64,000 nucleotides of DNA from Blastococcus sp. MG754426 (lineage in GTDB: Bacteria > Actinomycetota > Actinomycetes > Mycobacteriales > Geodermatophilaceae). Location: the NCBI RefSeq assembly GCF_021699055.1, contig NZ_SSXC01000004.1, forward strand, positions 79,789-143,788. Reading direction: 5' to 3'. The notes under the pieces are model-generated. The model did no database searches. It was given only the letters and a program-made list of their open reading frames with translations, and was not told where the DNA came from. The position numbers and the translations under genes are program-made. The first letter of the stretch is position 1. Every line of letters starts with the position of its first letter. Shown in pieces: positions 29,196-39,170 of the stretch.

Positions 29196-30515
29196 GTGCC
29201 ACCGGTGACCGCCGCCACGCCCGACGGCCCGGCCGAGGGCGCCACCGTCCGGCAGGCCACCTTCCGCGAGGTCTTCGCCGTCGGCGAGTTCCGGCCGCTG
29301 TTCGGCACCTACCTGCTCTCCGCGGCCGGCGACGAGCTGGCCCGGGTGGCGCTGACCGTCCTGGTCTACGACCGCACCGCCTCACCGCTGCTCGCGGCGC
29401 TGACCTTCGCCATCAGCCACCTGCCGTGGCTGCTCGGCGGGCCGCTGCTGTCGGCGTTCGCCGACCGGCTGCCCCGCCACCGGGTGCTGATCGCCACCGA
29501 CGCCGCCCGCGCCGTCCTGGTGGCGCTCATGGCGATCCCCGGCATGCCGCTGCCGGTCCTGCTCGCCCTGCTCTTCGTCGTGGGGTTGTGCGCACCACCG
29601 TTCGAGTCCGCCCGGTCGGCGCTCATGGCCGACGTGCTCGACGGGGACCGCTACGCCGTCGCGACGTCGCTCACGGGGATCACCCTGCAACTGGCGCAGG
29701 TGGGCGGGTTCCTGGCCGGTGGCGCACTCGTCGCCGTCCTCAACCCGTCCGCGGCCCTGCTCGTCGACTCGGCGACCTTCGTCGTCTCCGCCGTCTGGCT
29801 GTGGGCGCGGCTGCAGCCCCGGCCGGCACCGGTTGCCGAGGGGGGCGGCAGCCCGGGGTCGCTGTGGCGGGACGCCGCCGAGGGCCTGCGGTTCATCCGG
29901 TACAGCCCGCGGCTGCTGGCCATCGTCGGGGTCCTGTGGGTGACGACCGGGTTCGTCTACGCCTCCGAGGGGATCGCCGCCCCGCTGGTCGACTCGCTGG
30001 AGCAGGGGGCGACGGCGGTCGGCGTCCTGCTGGCGGCCAACCCGCTGGGCGTCACGATCGGCGGGCTGGTGATCGCCCGCCTCGTCGCCCCGGCGCGGCG
30101 GGAGCGGCTGGTCGTCCCGCTGGTGCTGGTCTCGCTGGCGCCGGTGCTCGTCGGCGGCGTCGTCGCGGCGGTGGCCGGGCCGGGCACTGTGCCGTTCTGG
30201 GTGCTGGTCGGCATGCTGTTCGTCTCCGGCCTCGGCGCGGCCTGGTCGATCCCGCTCAACGTCGCCTTCGTGCAGGCCGTCCCCAGCGCCTACCGCGGGC
30301 GCGCCTTCGGAGTCGCGGCGAGCGGGCTGGCCGGGGTCCAGGGGCTGGGCGCGCTCGCCGCCGGGCTGGCCGCGGAGGGCCTGCCCCCCGCCGTGGTGGT
30401 CGCCCTCTCGGGGGCCATCGGAATGATCGCGGTCGCGCCGGCGCTGAGGGCGTATCGGCGGACGCGCAACCGGGCGGACGCCGTGGTCGAGACCGAGGAG
30501 GCACCCGGGGCATGA
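29196..30515 (+). CDS. MFS exporter (EntS/MFS_3-like)
   Basis: 439 residues, twelve predicted membrane helices. It begins [49 protein letters not shown], the typical opening of enterobactin-exporter-like MFS_3 proteins, with [20 protein letters not shown] as the loop 2-3 motif. It exports an unknown small molecule. Starts at 29196 or 29205 (both GTG) cannot be separated. The next gene, a truncated haemoglobin, starts within its stop (ATGA), so the two form an operon; whether they share a job, such as handling reactive nitrogen or haem toxicity, is open. Confidence 0.86.
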   Translation: MPPVTAATPDGPAEGATVRQATFREVFAVGEFRPLFGTYLLSAAGDELARVALTVLVYDRTASPLLAALTFAISHLPWLLGGPLLSAFADRLPRHRVLIATDAARAVLVALMAIPGMPLPVLLALLFVVGLCAPPFESARSALMADVLDGDRYAVATSLTGITLQLAQVGGFLAGGALVAVLNPSAALLVDSATFVVSAVWLWARLQPRPAPVAEGGGSPGSLWRDAAEGLRFIRYSPRLLAIVGVLWVTTGFVYASEGIAAPLVDSLEQGATAVGVLLAANPLGVTIGGLVIARLVAPARRERLVVPLVLVSLAPVLVGGVVAAVAGPGTVPFWVLVGMLFVSGLGAAWSIPLNVAFVQAVPSAYRGRAFGVAASGLAGVQGLGALAAGLAAEGLPPAVVVALSGAIGMIAVAPALRAYRRTRNRADAVVETEEAPGA

Positions 30516-30910
30516 GCGAGTCGAGGCGGTCCCTGCCGTCGGCGCGGACCTTCTACGACGAGGTCGGCGGCGAGGAGACCTTCCGCCGGCTGGTGCAGCG
30601 TTTCTACGCCGCCGTCCGCACCGACCCCGTGCTGCAGCCGATGTACCCCCAGGACGACTGGGAGGGCGCCGAGACGCGGCTGCGCGGCTTCCTCGAGCAG
30701 TACTGGGGCGGGCCGACCACCTACTCCGAGCAGCGCGGCCACCCGCGGCTGCGGATGCGGCACGCACCGTTCGCCATCGGCCCCGTCGAGCGCGACGCCT
30801 GGCTCACCCACATGCGCGACGCCGTGGACTCGCTCGGCCTGACGCCGGAGCAGCACGCCACGCTGTGGGGTTACCTGGAGATGGCGGCCCGGAGCATGCA
30901 GAACCGCTGA
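30512..30910 (+). CDS. glbO: Group II truncated haemoglobin (trHbO)
   Basis: 132 residues. [77 protein letters not shown] is diagnostic of trHbO. It has the proximal His in MRHAPF, the distal pocket Tyr in RFYAAV, and the Trp of the group II family later (TLWGYLEMA). trHbO binds oxygen and NO tightly and is thought to protect or assist respiration at the membrane. The ATG overlaps the exporter stop (ATGA), so it is translationally coupled. Confidence 0.94.
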   Translation: MSESRRSLPSARTFYDEVGGEETFRRLVQRFYAAVRTDPVLQPMYPQDDWEGAETRLRGFLEQYWGGPTTYSEQRGHPRLRMRHAPFAIGPVERDAWLTHMRDAVDSLGLTPEQHATLWGYLEMAARSMQNR

Positions 30911-31037
30911 GGAAGCCGCCGTAGGCTCGGCGCCGGCCCTCGGAGCGACGATGCACGAACCGGCCCCACCCCGCGCCGCGCTCCCCTCCCGGGGGCCCGG
31001 GCGCCCACGCCCGCACGTACCGATCCAGAGGAGCCCG

Positions 31038-32624
31038 GTGAGCCTCCAGCCGCCCCCCTTCCGCACGTCCGGCGCCGACTGGTGGCGTGACGCGGTCTTC
31101 TACCAGGTCTACATCCGCAGCTTCGCCGACGGGAACGGCGACGGCGTCGGCGACCTGGCCGGCATCCGGTCGCGGCTGCCGTACCTGCGCGACCTCGGCG
31201 TCGACGCCCTGTGGATCACGCCGTTCTACCCCTCCCCCATGGCCGACCACGGCTACGACGTCGCCGACCCGCGCGACGTCGAGCCCGTCTTCGGTGACCT
31301 CGCGCAGTTCGACGCGATGCTGGCCGAGGCGCACGCGCTCGGCATCCGGGTGACCGTGGACCTGGTGCCCAACCACAGCTCGCACGACCACGAGTGGTTC
31401 CAGGCCGCGCTGACCGCCGGCCCGGGCTCGCCGGAGCGGGCGCGCTACCTGTTCCGCGACGGGCGCGGCCCGGACGGCAGCGAGCCGCCGAACAACTGGC
31501 CGTCGGTGTTCGGCGGCCCGGCCTGGACCCGGGTGCCCGACGGGCAGTGGTACCTGCACATCTTCGCCCCCGAGCAGCCGGACCTGAACTTCGGCAACCC
31601 CGAGGTCGTCGCCGACCTCGAGGAGACGATGCGGTTCTGGCTCGACCGCGGGGTGGACGGCTTCCGCATCGACGTCGCGCACGGCATGGCGAAGCCCGAC
31701 GGGCTGCCGGACATGGTGCCGATGGACGACACCGGGCTGCTCGACGACCACGGCCCCGGGGACCACCGGTTCGACCAGGACGGCGTGCACGTGGTGCACC
31801 GCCGGATCCGGGCGGTGCTCGACCAGTACCCCGGCACGATGGCGGTCGGCGAGGTGTGGGTCTCCGACGACGACCGGCTCGCCCAGTACCTCCGGGAGGA
31901 CGAGCTCCAGCTCGCCTTCAACTTCAAGCTGCTCACCGCCGACTGGACGCCCGAGGGTCTGCGCGACGCGATCACCCACTCCCTCGCGGCGGTCGAGGGC
32001 ACCCCGGCGCCGGCCTGCTGGGTGCTGTCCAACCACGACCGCCCGCGGCACGTGACCCGCTACGGCGACGGCGAGCTCGGCACCCGGCGCGCCCGCGCGG
32101 CAGCGCTGCTGCAGCTCGCGCTGCCCGGGGCGGCCTACCTCTACAACGGCGACGAGCTCGGCATGCCCGACGTCGACCTGCCCGACGAGGTGCTGCAGGA
32201 CCCGATCTGGTTCCGCTCGGGCGGCGCCGAGCGCGGGCGGGACGCCTGCCGCATCCCGGTGCCCTGGTCGGGCGACGAGCCCTCGTACGGCTTCTCGTCG
32301 GGTGCGGAGACCTGGCTGCCCATGCCCGGGGGCTGGGGCCCGCTCACCGCCGAGGCACAGGCCGCCGACGACGGTTCGATGCTGTCGCTGTACCGAGCTG
32401 CCCTCACCCTGCGGGCCTCCTCCGAGCTGTTCCGGGGCGAGGACCTGCAGTGGTTGCAGTCACCCGACCGTTGCATCTCCTTCCGCCGCTCCGGCGGGCT
32501 GACCTGCTTCCTGAACCTGTCCGGGGCGCCCGTCCCGCTGCCCGAGGGCCGCGTGCTGCTGAGCAGCGCCCCGGTGGACGACGGGAAGCTGCCCGACGAC
32601 GCGACGGTGTGGCTGCAGGCCTGA
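31038..32624 (+). CDS. GH13 alpha-glucosidase
   Basis: 528 residues of glycoside hydrolase family 13. WWRDAVFYQVYIRSFADGNGDGVGDLAGI is the oligo-alpha-glucosidase N-terminus. Region I is VTVDLVPNHSSHDHEWF, region II GFRIDVAHGM (nucleophile Asp), region III MAVGEVWV (acid/base Glu) and region IV VLSNHDRPRH (Asp). It releases glucose from the ends of maltooligosaccharides, maltose or trehalose-like sugars; the cytosolic form lacks a signal peptide. The GTG follows AGAGGAG. Possible promoter TAGGCT lies near 30924, giving a leader of about 100 bases. A 17-base hairpin ends the gene. Confidence 0.93.
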   Translation: MSLQPPPFRTSGADWWRDAVFYQVYIRSFADGNGDGVGDLAGIRSRLPYLRDLGVDALWITPFYPSPMADHGYDVADPRDVEPVFGDLAQFDAMLAEAHALGIRVTVDLVPNHSSHDHEWFQAALTAGPGSPERARYLFRDGRGPDGSEPPNNWPSVFGGPAWTRVPDGQWYLHIFAPEQPDLNFGNPEVVADLEETMRFWLDRGVDGFRIDVAHGMAKPDGLPDMVPMDDTGLLDDHGPGDHRFDQDGVHVVHRRIRAVLDQYPGTMAVGEVWVSDDDRLAQYLREDELQLAFNFKLLTADWTPEGLRDAITHSLAAVEGTPAPACWVLSNHDRPRHVTRYGDGELGTRRARAAALLQLALPGAAYLYNGDELGMPDVDLPDEVLQDPIWFRSGGAERGRDACRIPVPWSGDEPSYGFSSGAETWLPMPGGWGPLTAEAQAADDGSMLSLYRAALTLRASSELFRGEDLQWLQSPDRCISFRRSGGLTCFLNLSGAPVPLPEGRVLLSSAPVDDGKLPDDATVWLQA

Positions 32625-32630
32625 GGTCCG

Positions 32631-32666
32631 CGCGAGGCCGCCGACCGCCCGGTCGGCGGCCTCGCG
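32631..32666 (+). terminator. Terminator of GH13 gene
   Basis: Perfect 17-base arms (CGCGAGGCCGCCGACCG and complement) with a minimal loop, directly after the stop at 32624. Confidence 0.88.
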
Positions 32667-32743
32667 GCGTAGTGCACACTCACCCGTGATCCGCGGCGTC
32701 CGACCGGGCAGGTCGGCGCCGACCCGCCGCTCCAGGAGGATTC

Positions 32744-33340
32744 GTGGCCACCGCTTCGATGCCCGCGCTGCCGTCGCGCCCGCTCGTGCTCGCCGACCTC
32801 GTCCCGGCCGTCCGCGCCCGCAACGCGCTGCTCGTCGGCCTCGGCGTGCTGTTCACCGCGCTGCTCGCGCAGGTGTCGGTCCCGGTCCCGGGGTCGCCGG
32901 TGCCCATCACGGGCCAGACGCTCGCGGTCGTCCTGACCGCCGCGGCCCTGGGTCCGGTGCGGGGCACCGCGGTGCAGGTCCTCTACATCGCCGCCGCGCT
33001 CGTCGGGCTGCCCTTCTACTCGGAGGCCAGCGGCGGCGTCGAGGTGGTCTTCGGCGCCACCGGCGGTTACGTCGTCGGCTTCATCCCCGCGGCCTACCTG
33101 ATCGGGCTGGCGGCCCGCCACGGCGCGGACCGCAACCCGCTGAAGTCGGTCCCGCTGTTCATCGCCGGCCAGGCCGTGATCTTCGCGGTGGGCGTTCCGT
33201 GGCTGGCCCTGAGCGCCGACCTGTCGGCCGCGCAGGCGCTCGACGCCGGCTTCTACCCGTTCATCCTGGGCGGCATCGTGAAGGCCGCGGTCGCCGCAGC
33301 GGTGCTCGGCACGGCGTGGCGGTTCGCGCGTCGCGGCTGA
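32744..33340 (+). CDS. bioY: Biotin transporter BioY
   Basis: 198 residues, six membrane helices, the S component of a biotin ECF transporter. VPVPGSPVPITGQTLAVVLTAAALGPVRG is the family signature around helix 2-3, with YIAAALVGLPFYSEASGG and TGGYVVGFIPAAYLIG following. It binds biotin in the membrane, alone or with EcfA/EcfT, neither of which is in this window. GTG is six bases after AGGAGG. It stands alone between two hairpins; I see no BirA-type operator. Confidence 0.94.
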   Translation: MATASMPALPSRPLVLADLVPAVRARNALLVGLGVLFTALLAQVSVPVPGSPVPITGQTLAVVLTAAALGPVRGTAVQVLYIAAALVGLPFYSEASGGVEVVFGATGGYVVGFIPAAYLIGLAARHGADRNPLKSVPLFIAGQAVIFAVGVPWLALSADLSAAQALDAGFYPFILGGIVKAAVAAAVLGTAWRFARRG

Positions 33341-33355
33341 ACCCCCACCCCTCCC

Positions 33356-33393
33356 CACGGCCCTCCGGACGCCTCGGCGTCCGGGGGGCCGTG
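33356..33393. terminator. Bidirectional terminator, bioY / methyltransferase
   Basis: Eighteen-base arms, one G-T wobble (CACGGCCCTCCGGACGCC against GGCGTCCGGGGGGCCGTG), with a two-base loop between convergent stops. Confidence 0.85.
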
Positions 33394-33427
33394 CACGTCC
33401 GGCTCCGGCCCACCCCCGGCTGCCGGC

Positions 33428-34561
33428 TCAGCCGACGAGGCGGTAGAAGCGGAAGAAGTCGTCGGCGATCGGGAGCACCTCCACGTCGGTGAACCCGGCT
33501 TCGCGGGCGTACCCGCGCAGGACGGCGGGCCGCATCACCGTGCCGGTGCCGACCGAGGGCCGGGACGAGAGCCCGTCGGCCAGGCAGCACATCACGCTGT
33601 AGCCGTACATGAGCCGCTCGACGTCGTCTCCAGGGGCACCGAAGGTCTCGGCCACCCGTTCGTCCATGACCAGCACGTGACCGTCCTCGCCGGCCAGCCG
33701 GCGCATCGCGGCGAGGACGTCGACCGGCCGCGGCAGGTCGTGGATGCACTCGAACGCGGTGACGAGGTCGTAGGTCCCGTCCCGGCCGACCGTGGCGGCG
33801 TCGGCGACCTCGAAGCGCACCCGCTCTCCCACCCCGGCCTCGGCGGCGTTCCGGCGCGCGGCCTCGACGGAGGGGAGGTCGACGTCGTAGCCGTCCACGG
33901 TCGCCGCCGGGTAGGCCAGGGCGATGCCGATGGCCGACCAGCCCTCGCCGCACCCGACGTCGGCCACCCGGCCCCCAGCGCGCAGGACGCGATCGACCTC
34001 GGGCAGCGAGGGCAGGTGGTCCCGTCCGAGCGCACCGAGGAAGAGCGGCCGGTTCGCCGCCGCCTGGGCCTGGCGGACGTCGTCGCCCAGGTCCGCCCAG
34101 CTCACCCCGCCGCCGGTGCGGTGCGCCTCGGCCAGCGCGTCCACGTGCTTGCCGACCCCCACCAGGAACCGGGCCAGCGGGAGGAGGTGGTTCGGGCTGA
34201 GCTGGTCGGTGAAGGGCTCGACGGCAGCATCGGGCAGGGCGAAGCGGCGCTGCCGTGGGTTCCCCGGATCGGACGGGGAGTCCGCCGCCGTGAGGAACCC
34301 GGTCACCGCCTGCTGCTCGAGCCACTCGCGGGTGTACCGCTCGGCCGTCCCGCACCGGGCGGCCAGCTCGGCCGATGTCTGCGGCCCGCCGTCGGCCAGC
34401 GCCCGGTAGTAGCCGAGCCGGTCGCCGAGGTAGGCGGTCTGGACGTCGAGGGTGCCCAGGACCGCGGCGAAGAGCCGGTCGACGAGGGCGGCGGTGTCCG
34501 TGCCCGGTTCGAGGGGCGTCCCGGGCGCGGGCGGCTGGGTGGCCGGTCCCGTGGAGGTCAT
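33428..34561 (-). CDS. Class I SAM-dependent methyltransferase with winged-helix N-terminus
   Basis: 377 residues. The N-terminal third resembles the winged helix of O-methyltransferase-like enzymes (TSAELAARCGTAERYTREWLEQQAVTGFL). The Rossmann core follows: GGRVADVGCGEGWSAIGIALAYPAATVDGYDVD (motif I and the acidic end of strand 2), RVRFEVADAATV, and YDLVTAFECIHDLPRPVDVLAAMRRL. It transfers a methyl group from S-adenosylmethionine to an unknown substrate; nothing nearby suggests a biosynthetic cluster. ATG follows GGAAGGACC. The 268 bases upstream to the thioesterase contain only an inverted-repeat element at 34771-34808. Confidence 0.88.
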   Translation of the reverse strand: MTSTGPATQPPAPGTPLEPGTDTAALVDRLFAAVLGTLDVQTAYLGDRLGYYRALADGGPQTSAELAARCGTAERYTREWLEQQAVTGFLTAADSPSDPGNPRQRRFALPDAAVEPFTDQLSPNHLLPLARFLVGVGKHVDALAEAHRTGGGVSWADLGDDVRQAQAAANRPLFLGALGRDHLPSLPEVDRVLRAGGRVADVGCGEGWSAIGIALAYPAATVDGYDVDLPSVEAARRNAAEAGVGERVRFEVADAATVGRDGTYDLVTAFECIHDLPRPVDVLAAMRRLAGEDGHVLVMDERVAETFGAPGDDVERLMYGYSVMCCLADGLSSRPSVGTGTVMRPAVLRGYAREAGFTDVEVLPIADDFFRFYRLVG

Positions 34562-34770
34562 GGCGGGGGTCCTTCCGCTGGGGTGGCGGCGTCCGTCGTC
34601 CCCGGCCGGGGACGGGGAGCCCGTGCCGGCCGGGCCCGGGCTCCGGACCGACCGCCCCCGCAGGGCACACCCTGCTCCCGCCGCGGCCATCGGGGAACCG
34701 CTTTCCGGCCGTCGCCCTCGAGACCGCTGACCGGGCGGGTCGGCCGATGCACCACCCGACGCGCGGACGA

Positions 34771-34808
34771 TCGCGCTCTGCCCACCCCGGCGGGGCAGAG
34801 AGCGACTG
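34771..34808. repeat. Dispersed inverted-repeat element, copy A
   Basis: CTCTGCCC and GGGGCAGAG arms around ACCCCGGC. The 13-mer TCGCGCTCTGCCC (34771-34783) is repeated exactly, inverted, at 54604-54616. Both copies are intergenic and hairpin-forming. Confidence 0.6.
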
Positions 34809-34829
34809 CGGGCCGCACCCCCCGGTGGC

Positions 34830-35243
34830 TCAGCCGGCCGGCTCGTCGGCCCAGCGGGCGAGGAACTCCTTCTCCTCTGCGGTGAGCCGGCGCGGCCGGT
34901 TCAGGGCGAAGTCGAACGGCACGAGCAGCGTGCTGCCGGTGACGGCGAGCTGCCCGTGGTCGAACAGCTCGTAGTGGCAGGTGAACGCGGCGGCCCGGAC
35001 GCCGGAGACCCACACCTGCACCTCCAGCGGCTCCCGGTCGTAGACCACCGACCGCTTGTAGGCGATCTCGTGGGAGGCGACGACGAGCCCGCGTCGGAGG
35101 CCGGTCCGCTCGTCGTGCGTGGGCTGCTCGAAGAACAGGTTCACGCGGGCCATCTCGAAGTAGCCGAGGAAGGCGACGTTGTTGATGTGCTGGTAGGCGT
35201 CCATGTCCGACCAGCGCATGGGGACCTGCACGGTGTGCCTCAC
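34830..35243 (-). CDS. 4-hydroxybenzoyl-CoA-type thioesterase (hotdog fold)
   Basis: 137 residues of the hotdog fold. The 4HBT active-site segment is QVPMRWSDMDAYQHINNVAFLGYFEMARV, with catalytic Asp in SDMDAYQHINN. KRSVVYDREPLEVQVWVSGVRAAAFTCHYELFD forms the central strands. It hydrolyses acyl-CoA thioesters in the cytosol; the chain preference is unknown. The GTG was chosen because upstream sequence in the same frame has no domain content. It is divergent from the phosphatase gene over an 81-base gap. Confidence 0.9.
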   Translation of the reverse strand: MRHTVQVPMRWSDMDAYQHINNVAFLGYFEMARVNLFFEQPTHDERTGLRRGLVVASHEIAYKRSVVYDREPLEVQVWVSGVRAAAFTCHYELFDHGQLAVTGSTLLVPFDFALNRPRRLTAEEKEFLARWADEPAG

Positions 35244-35312
35244 GGCGCCCACCCTGCCGCATGGTGGAAGCGCACCCGCGCGGTACCCGTTCCGGACGGC
35301 GGGCGAGCGGCC

Positions 35313-35318
35313 TACGGT
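35313..35318 (+). promoter_or_regulatory. Leaderless-type -10 (TACGGT)
   Basis: TACGGT ends six bases before the GTG at 35325, supporting that start of the phosphatase-like gene. Confidence 0.5.
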
Positions 35319-35324
35319 GCCGGT

Positions 35325-35756
35325 GTGGAGGCCTGGGCCGGGACCGAACCGGGTGTGCTGGAGCTGCCGTCGGGCCGCCGGGTGCGCGGACGCGGGCTGC
35401 GCCGGCCCGCGCCCGACGGCCCGGACCCGCAGTTCGGCGTCTACCTGCTCGGCCGTGCACCGTGCCCGGTGCCCTGGGAGGCGCGGTGGGTGCGCTGGCC
35501 GGACTTCCGGCTGCCCTCCAGCCCGGCCGACCTCCGTGCGGCGCTGCGCGAGGTGCTGGAGCGGGCCGGCTCCGAGCGGGTCGAGGTGGCCTGCGCCGGT
35601 GGCACGGGGCGCACCGGGACGGCGCTGGCCTGCCTGGCCGTTCTCGACGGCCTGCCGCCGGCCCGAGCGGTCGCCTACGTGCGGAGCCACTACCGGCCGC
35701 ACGCGATCGAGACCCGCGGCCAGGCCCGGTTCGTCGCCGGCTTCGCCGGGAGCTGA
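35325..35756 (+). CDS. PTP-superfamily phosphatase-like protein
   Basis: 143 residues. The C-terminal half has the Cys-x5-Arg loop of the protein tyrosine phosphatase superfamily: VEVACAGGTGRTGTALACLAVLDGL (Cys-Ala-Gly-Gly-Thr-Gly-Arg-Thr-Gly), followed by PPARAVAYVRSHYRPHAIET, a helix usual after this loop. The N-terminal half carries VYLLGRAPCPVPWEARWVRWPDFRLP, where the WPDF segment would be the general-acid Asp loop. The usual His before the Cys is Ala here. A small cytosolic phosphatase for phosphoprotein or phosphorylated metabolite is the best guess. Confidence 0.8.
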   Translation: MEAWAGTEPGVLELPSGRRVRGRGLRRPAPDGPDPQFGVYLLGRAPCPVPWEARWVRWPDFRLPSSPADLRAALREVLERAGSERVEVACAGGTGRTGTALACLAVLDGLPPARAVAYVRSHYRPHAIETRGQARFVAGFAGS

Positions 35757-35769
35757 GCGCAGGACGCCG

Positions 35770-35803
35770 ACGGCCGGCCCGGGCGGACGCCCGGACCGGC
35801 CGT
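35770..35803. terminator. Bidirectional terminator, phosphatase / ettA
   Basis: ACGGCCGG-C-CCGGGC pairs with GCCCGG-A-CCGGCCGT: 14 paired bases with one mismatch and a four-base loop between convergent genes. Confidence 0.8.
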
Positions 35804-35903
35804 GCCGACGTCCCTCACCGGCCCAGGTGACGTCTCGGAACCGGCCCCCTCGCAGGGCCCCGGCACGAGCTCGCGAGTGCTGGGGGCGAGAGGGTCCTTC
35901 GTT

Positions 35904-37574
<1,671 letters not shown>

Positions 37575-37674
37575 TGGCTTCTCGGGCCTTCCGTCGTCTC
37601 GCGAGCGGGGGCGGGGCCGCGGGTCGCGGCCCCACCCCGTACGTTCTCGCCTCCGATCCTCCCAGCCCGGGCAA

Positions 37675-38193
37675 CTAGGCGTGCGCGGGCTCCTGCGGCA
37701 GATCGGGGCCGTCCAGGGGTGACAACGTCGCACCGTCCCCGTGGTAGTCCCACCCGGCGTCGGGAACCTCGGTCCCCGCGCGGCCCTCGAGCCCCGCGGC
37801 GGGGTCCTGGCCGGCCGGGGCACCGGGGACGCGGCCGGACCGGTCCCGCTTGAACACCGCCATGCCCTTGGCGAGGTTCGGGCCGACGGCGGTGGCCCGC
37901 AGCTGCGGCTTCCGGCGGGTCCCGTTGTCCGACTCCCACTCGTGGGTGGTCAGGGTGCCCTGGACGATCACCGGGTCGCCCTTGCTGACCGACCCGGCGA
38001 CGTTGCTGCTCAGGCCGTTCCAGCACTCCACGTCGATCCAGAAGGTGCCGGAGTCGACGTACTCCCCGCTGCCGGAGTCGTAGCGGCGGGCGGTGGACGC
38101 CATGCGGAAGTTGGTGACCGCGCCCTTCTCCGTGACCTTGCGGCGGGGGTCGTCGGCGACGTTGCCGACGACGGTGATGTAGGTGTCGTTCAC
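37675..38193 (-). CDS. ssb: Single-stranded DNA-binding protein
   Basis: 172 residues. The OB fold occupies residues 1-110 (YITVVGNVADDPRRKVTEKGAVTNFRMASTARRY, TFWIDVECWNGLSSNVAGSVSKGDPVIVQGTLTTHEWESDNGTRR). The disordered tail ends LPQEPAHA rather than the acidic DDDIPF-like tip by which housekeeping SSB recruits partners. With its unusual neighbours (ettA, tRNA) rather than rpsF-rpsR-rplI, this is probably the second, paralogous SSB that many actinobacteria carry, often tied to natural competence, recombination or chromosome segregation. GTG follows GGAGCACC. Confidence 0.92.
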   Translation of the reverse strand: MNDTYITVVGNVADDPRRKVTEKGAVTNFRMASTARRYDSGSGEYVDSGTFWIDVECWNGLSSNVAGSVSKGDPVIVQGTLTTHEWESDNGTRRKPQLRATAVGPNLAKGMAVFKRDRSGRVPGAPAGQDPAAGLEGRAGTEVPDAGWDYHGDGATLSPLDGPDLPQEPAHA

Positions 38194-38296
38194 GGTGCTC
38201 CTCGTGGGTGCTGCGCCGGTCGGCGCGACCGGCGGGATGCCGGTGTGCCGTCGACCCTGGCCGCAGCGCCTCCGGGCCGGGAGCGCGTCGCGGGAA

Positions 38297-38323
38297 CTGT
38301 GGACGCCCCTCCCCCCTGTGGAC
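38297..38323. repeat. Two CTGTGGAC direct repeats upstream of ssb
   Basis: CTGTGGAC at 38297-38304 and 38316-38323, 19 bases apart. Each shares TGTGGAC with the DnaA box, but only two copies exist and no origin features surround them. Confidence 0.35.
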
Positions 38324-38381
38324 GACGCGGGGACCGGCCGCCGCCACCACCTCGCCGGGCGGTGCGATGATCAGCGTCCGA

Positions 38382-38454
38382 GCGCCCGTAGCTCAGCGGA
38401 TAGAGCAGGTGCCTTCTAAGCACTTGGCCGCAGGTTCGAGTCCTGCCGGGCGCG
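38382..38454 (+). tRNA. tRNA-Arg (anticodon TCT)
   Basis: A complete cloverleaf. Acceptor stem GCGCCCG pairs with CGGGCGC, D arm GCTC-AGCGGATA-GAGC, anticodon stem GGTGC/GCACT around loop CTTCTAA (anticodon TCT, reads AGA), T arm GCAGG-TTCGAGT-CCTGC. Discriminator base is G and CCA is not encoded. AGA is a very rare codon in this genome, so the tRNA is probably scarce. Confidence 0.97.
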
Positions 38455-38522
38455 CTCGCCGGTGTCCCCCGGCCGGGCGATGACCGGTCGTCCTCCGTGC
38501 GCGCCGGGCGATGATCGCTCCC

Positions 38523-38798
38523 ATGTGGAGGCTGCTCGCGGTCCTGGTCGTCGTCGCCGTCGCCATCGAGATCGTCGAGACGGTGGTCGTCGCCGTCACA
38601 GTCCTGGGCGCCGTGGCCGTCGTCGGGTACGTGCTCGTCCGCCTGACGGACCGGACGCCGATGCCCTCCGCCACCACGGCCGAGCTGGTGCCCTGCTGCG
38701 ACTACCGCGACCACGAGGGGGAGGCGGCCGTCTGCGGCTGCACCGGCCACCCCCGCAGCCACATCCACCCGTTCGGCCTGGGGCCCCTCCCCGCATGA
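38523..38798 (+). CDS. Hypothetical small membrane protein
   Basis: 91 residues from the ATG at 38523 (an ATG at 38511 is the alternative). Its first 45 residues are one or two hydrophobic helices (RLLAVLVVVAVAIEIVETVVVAVTVLGAVAVVGYVLV). The soluble tail has a Cys/His-rich pattern, CCDYRDHEGEAAVCGCTGHPRSHIH, which might bind a metal. No family recognised. The following gene starts in its stop codon (ATGA), implying co-translation. Confidence 0.55.
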   Translation: MWRLLAVLVVVAVAIEIVETVVVAVTVLGAVAVVGYVLVRLTDRTPMPSATTAELVPCCDYRDHEGEAAVCGCTGHPRSHIHPFGLGPLPA

Positions 38799-39064
38799 GC
38801 CAGTGGGCCCCGACCGGTCGGAGGCGCTTGCCCTCGGCCGGGGGCGTGACCTACGAAGGGCAGGTGAGCCGGCCCGCCAGACGCCCCAGCCCGACGCTGT
38901 ACCTCGCGCTCGGGGCGATGTGGGCGCTGCTCGCGGCCGGCGGGCTGGGCACGTCCGGCGACGGCGTCGTCACGCTGCTGTTCGCCCTCCTGGCCGTCGC
39001 GAACCTGGGCGTGGGCGCCTGGCTCCTCCGGAAGCAGCGGCGGACCGGCGCAGCCGGACGGTGA
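38795..39064 (+). CDS. Hypothetical small membrane protein
   Basis: 89 residues, ATGA-coupled to the preceding gene. A basic N-terminus (GRRRLPSAGG, RPARRPSPT) precedes two hydrophobic helices (LYLALGAMWALLAAGGLG and VVTLLFALLAVANLGVGAWLL) and a basic end (RKQRRTGAAGR). Charge distribution suggests both termini on the cytoplasmic side. No family recognised. Confidence 0.6.
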   Translation: MSQWAPTGRRRLPSAGGVTYEGQVSRPARRPSPTLYLALGAMWALLAAGGLGTSGDGVVTLLFALLAVANLGVGAWLLRKQRRTGAAGR

Positions 39065-39170
39065 CCGCACGCACCGGGGTGGCGGTCGGGGCCGCGGATG
39101 TCGGACCGGTGCCGCAGGATGCGCGCCGACGGCACCTGCCGGCGCCCCCCGACCCGTGGGAGCAGTTCCG

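Noticed and set aside
32667..32743. Riboswitch upstream of bioY
   Set aside because: The leader is under 80 bases after the terminator and shows no conserved aptamer pattern that I recognise.
33428..34561. Methyltransferase as part of a natural-product cluster
   Set aside because: Neighbours are a biotin transporter, a hotdog thioesterase and a phosphatase, with no synthase or carrier-protein genes.
38297..38323. Replication origin from DnaA-box-like repeats
   Set aside because: Only two imperfect TGTGGAC words, and none of dnaA, dnaN, recF or an AT-rich unwinding region is nearby.
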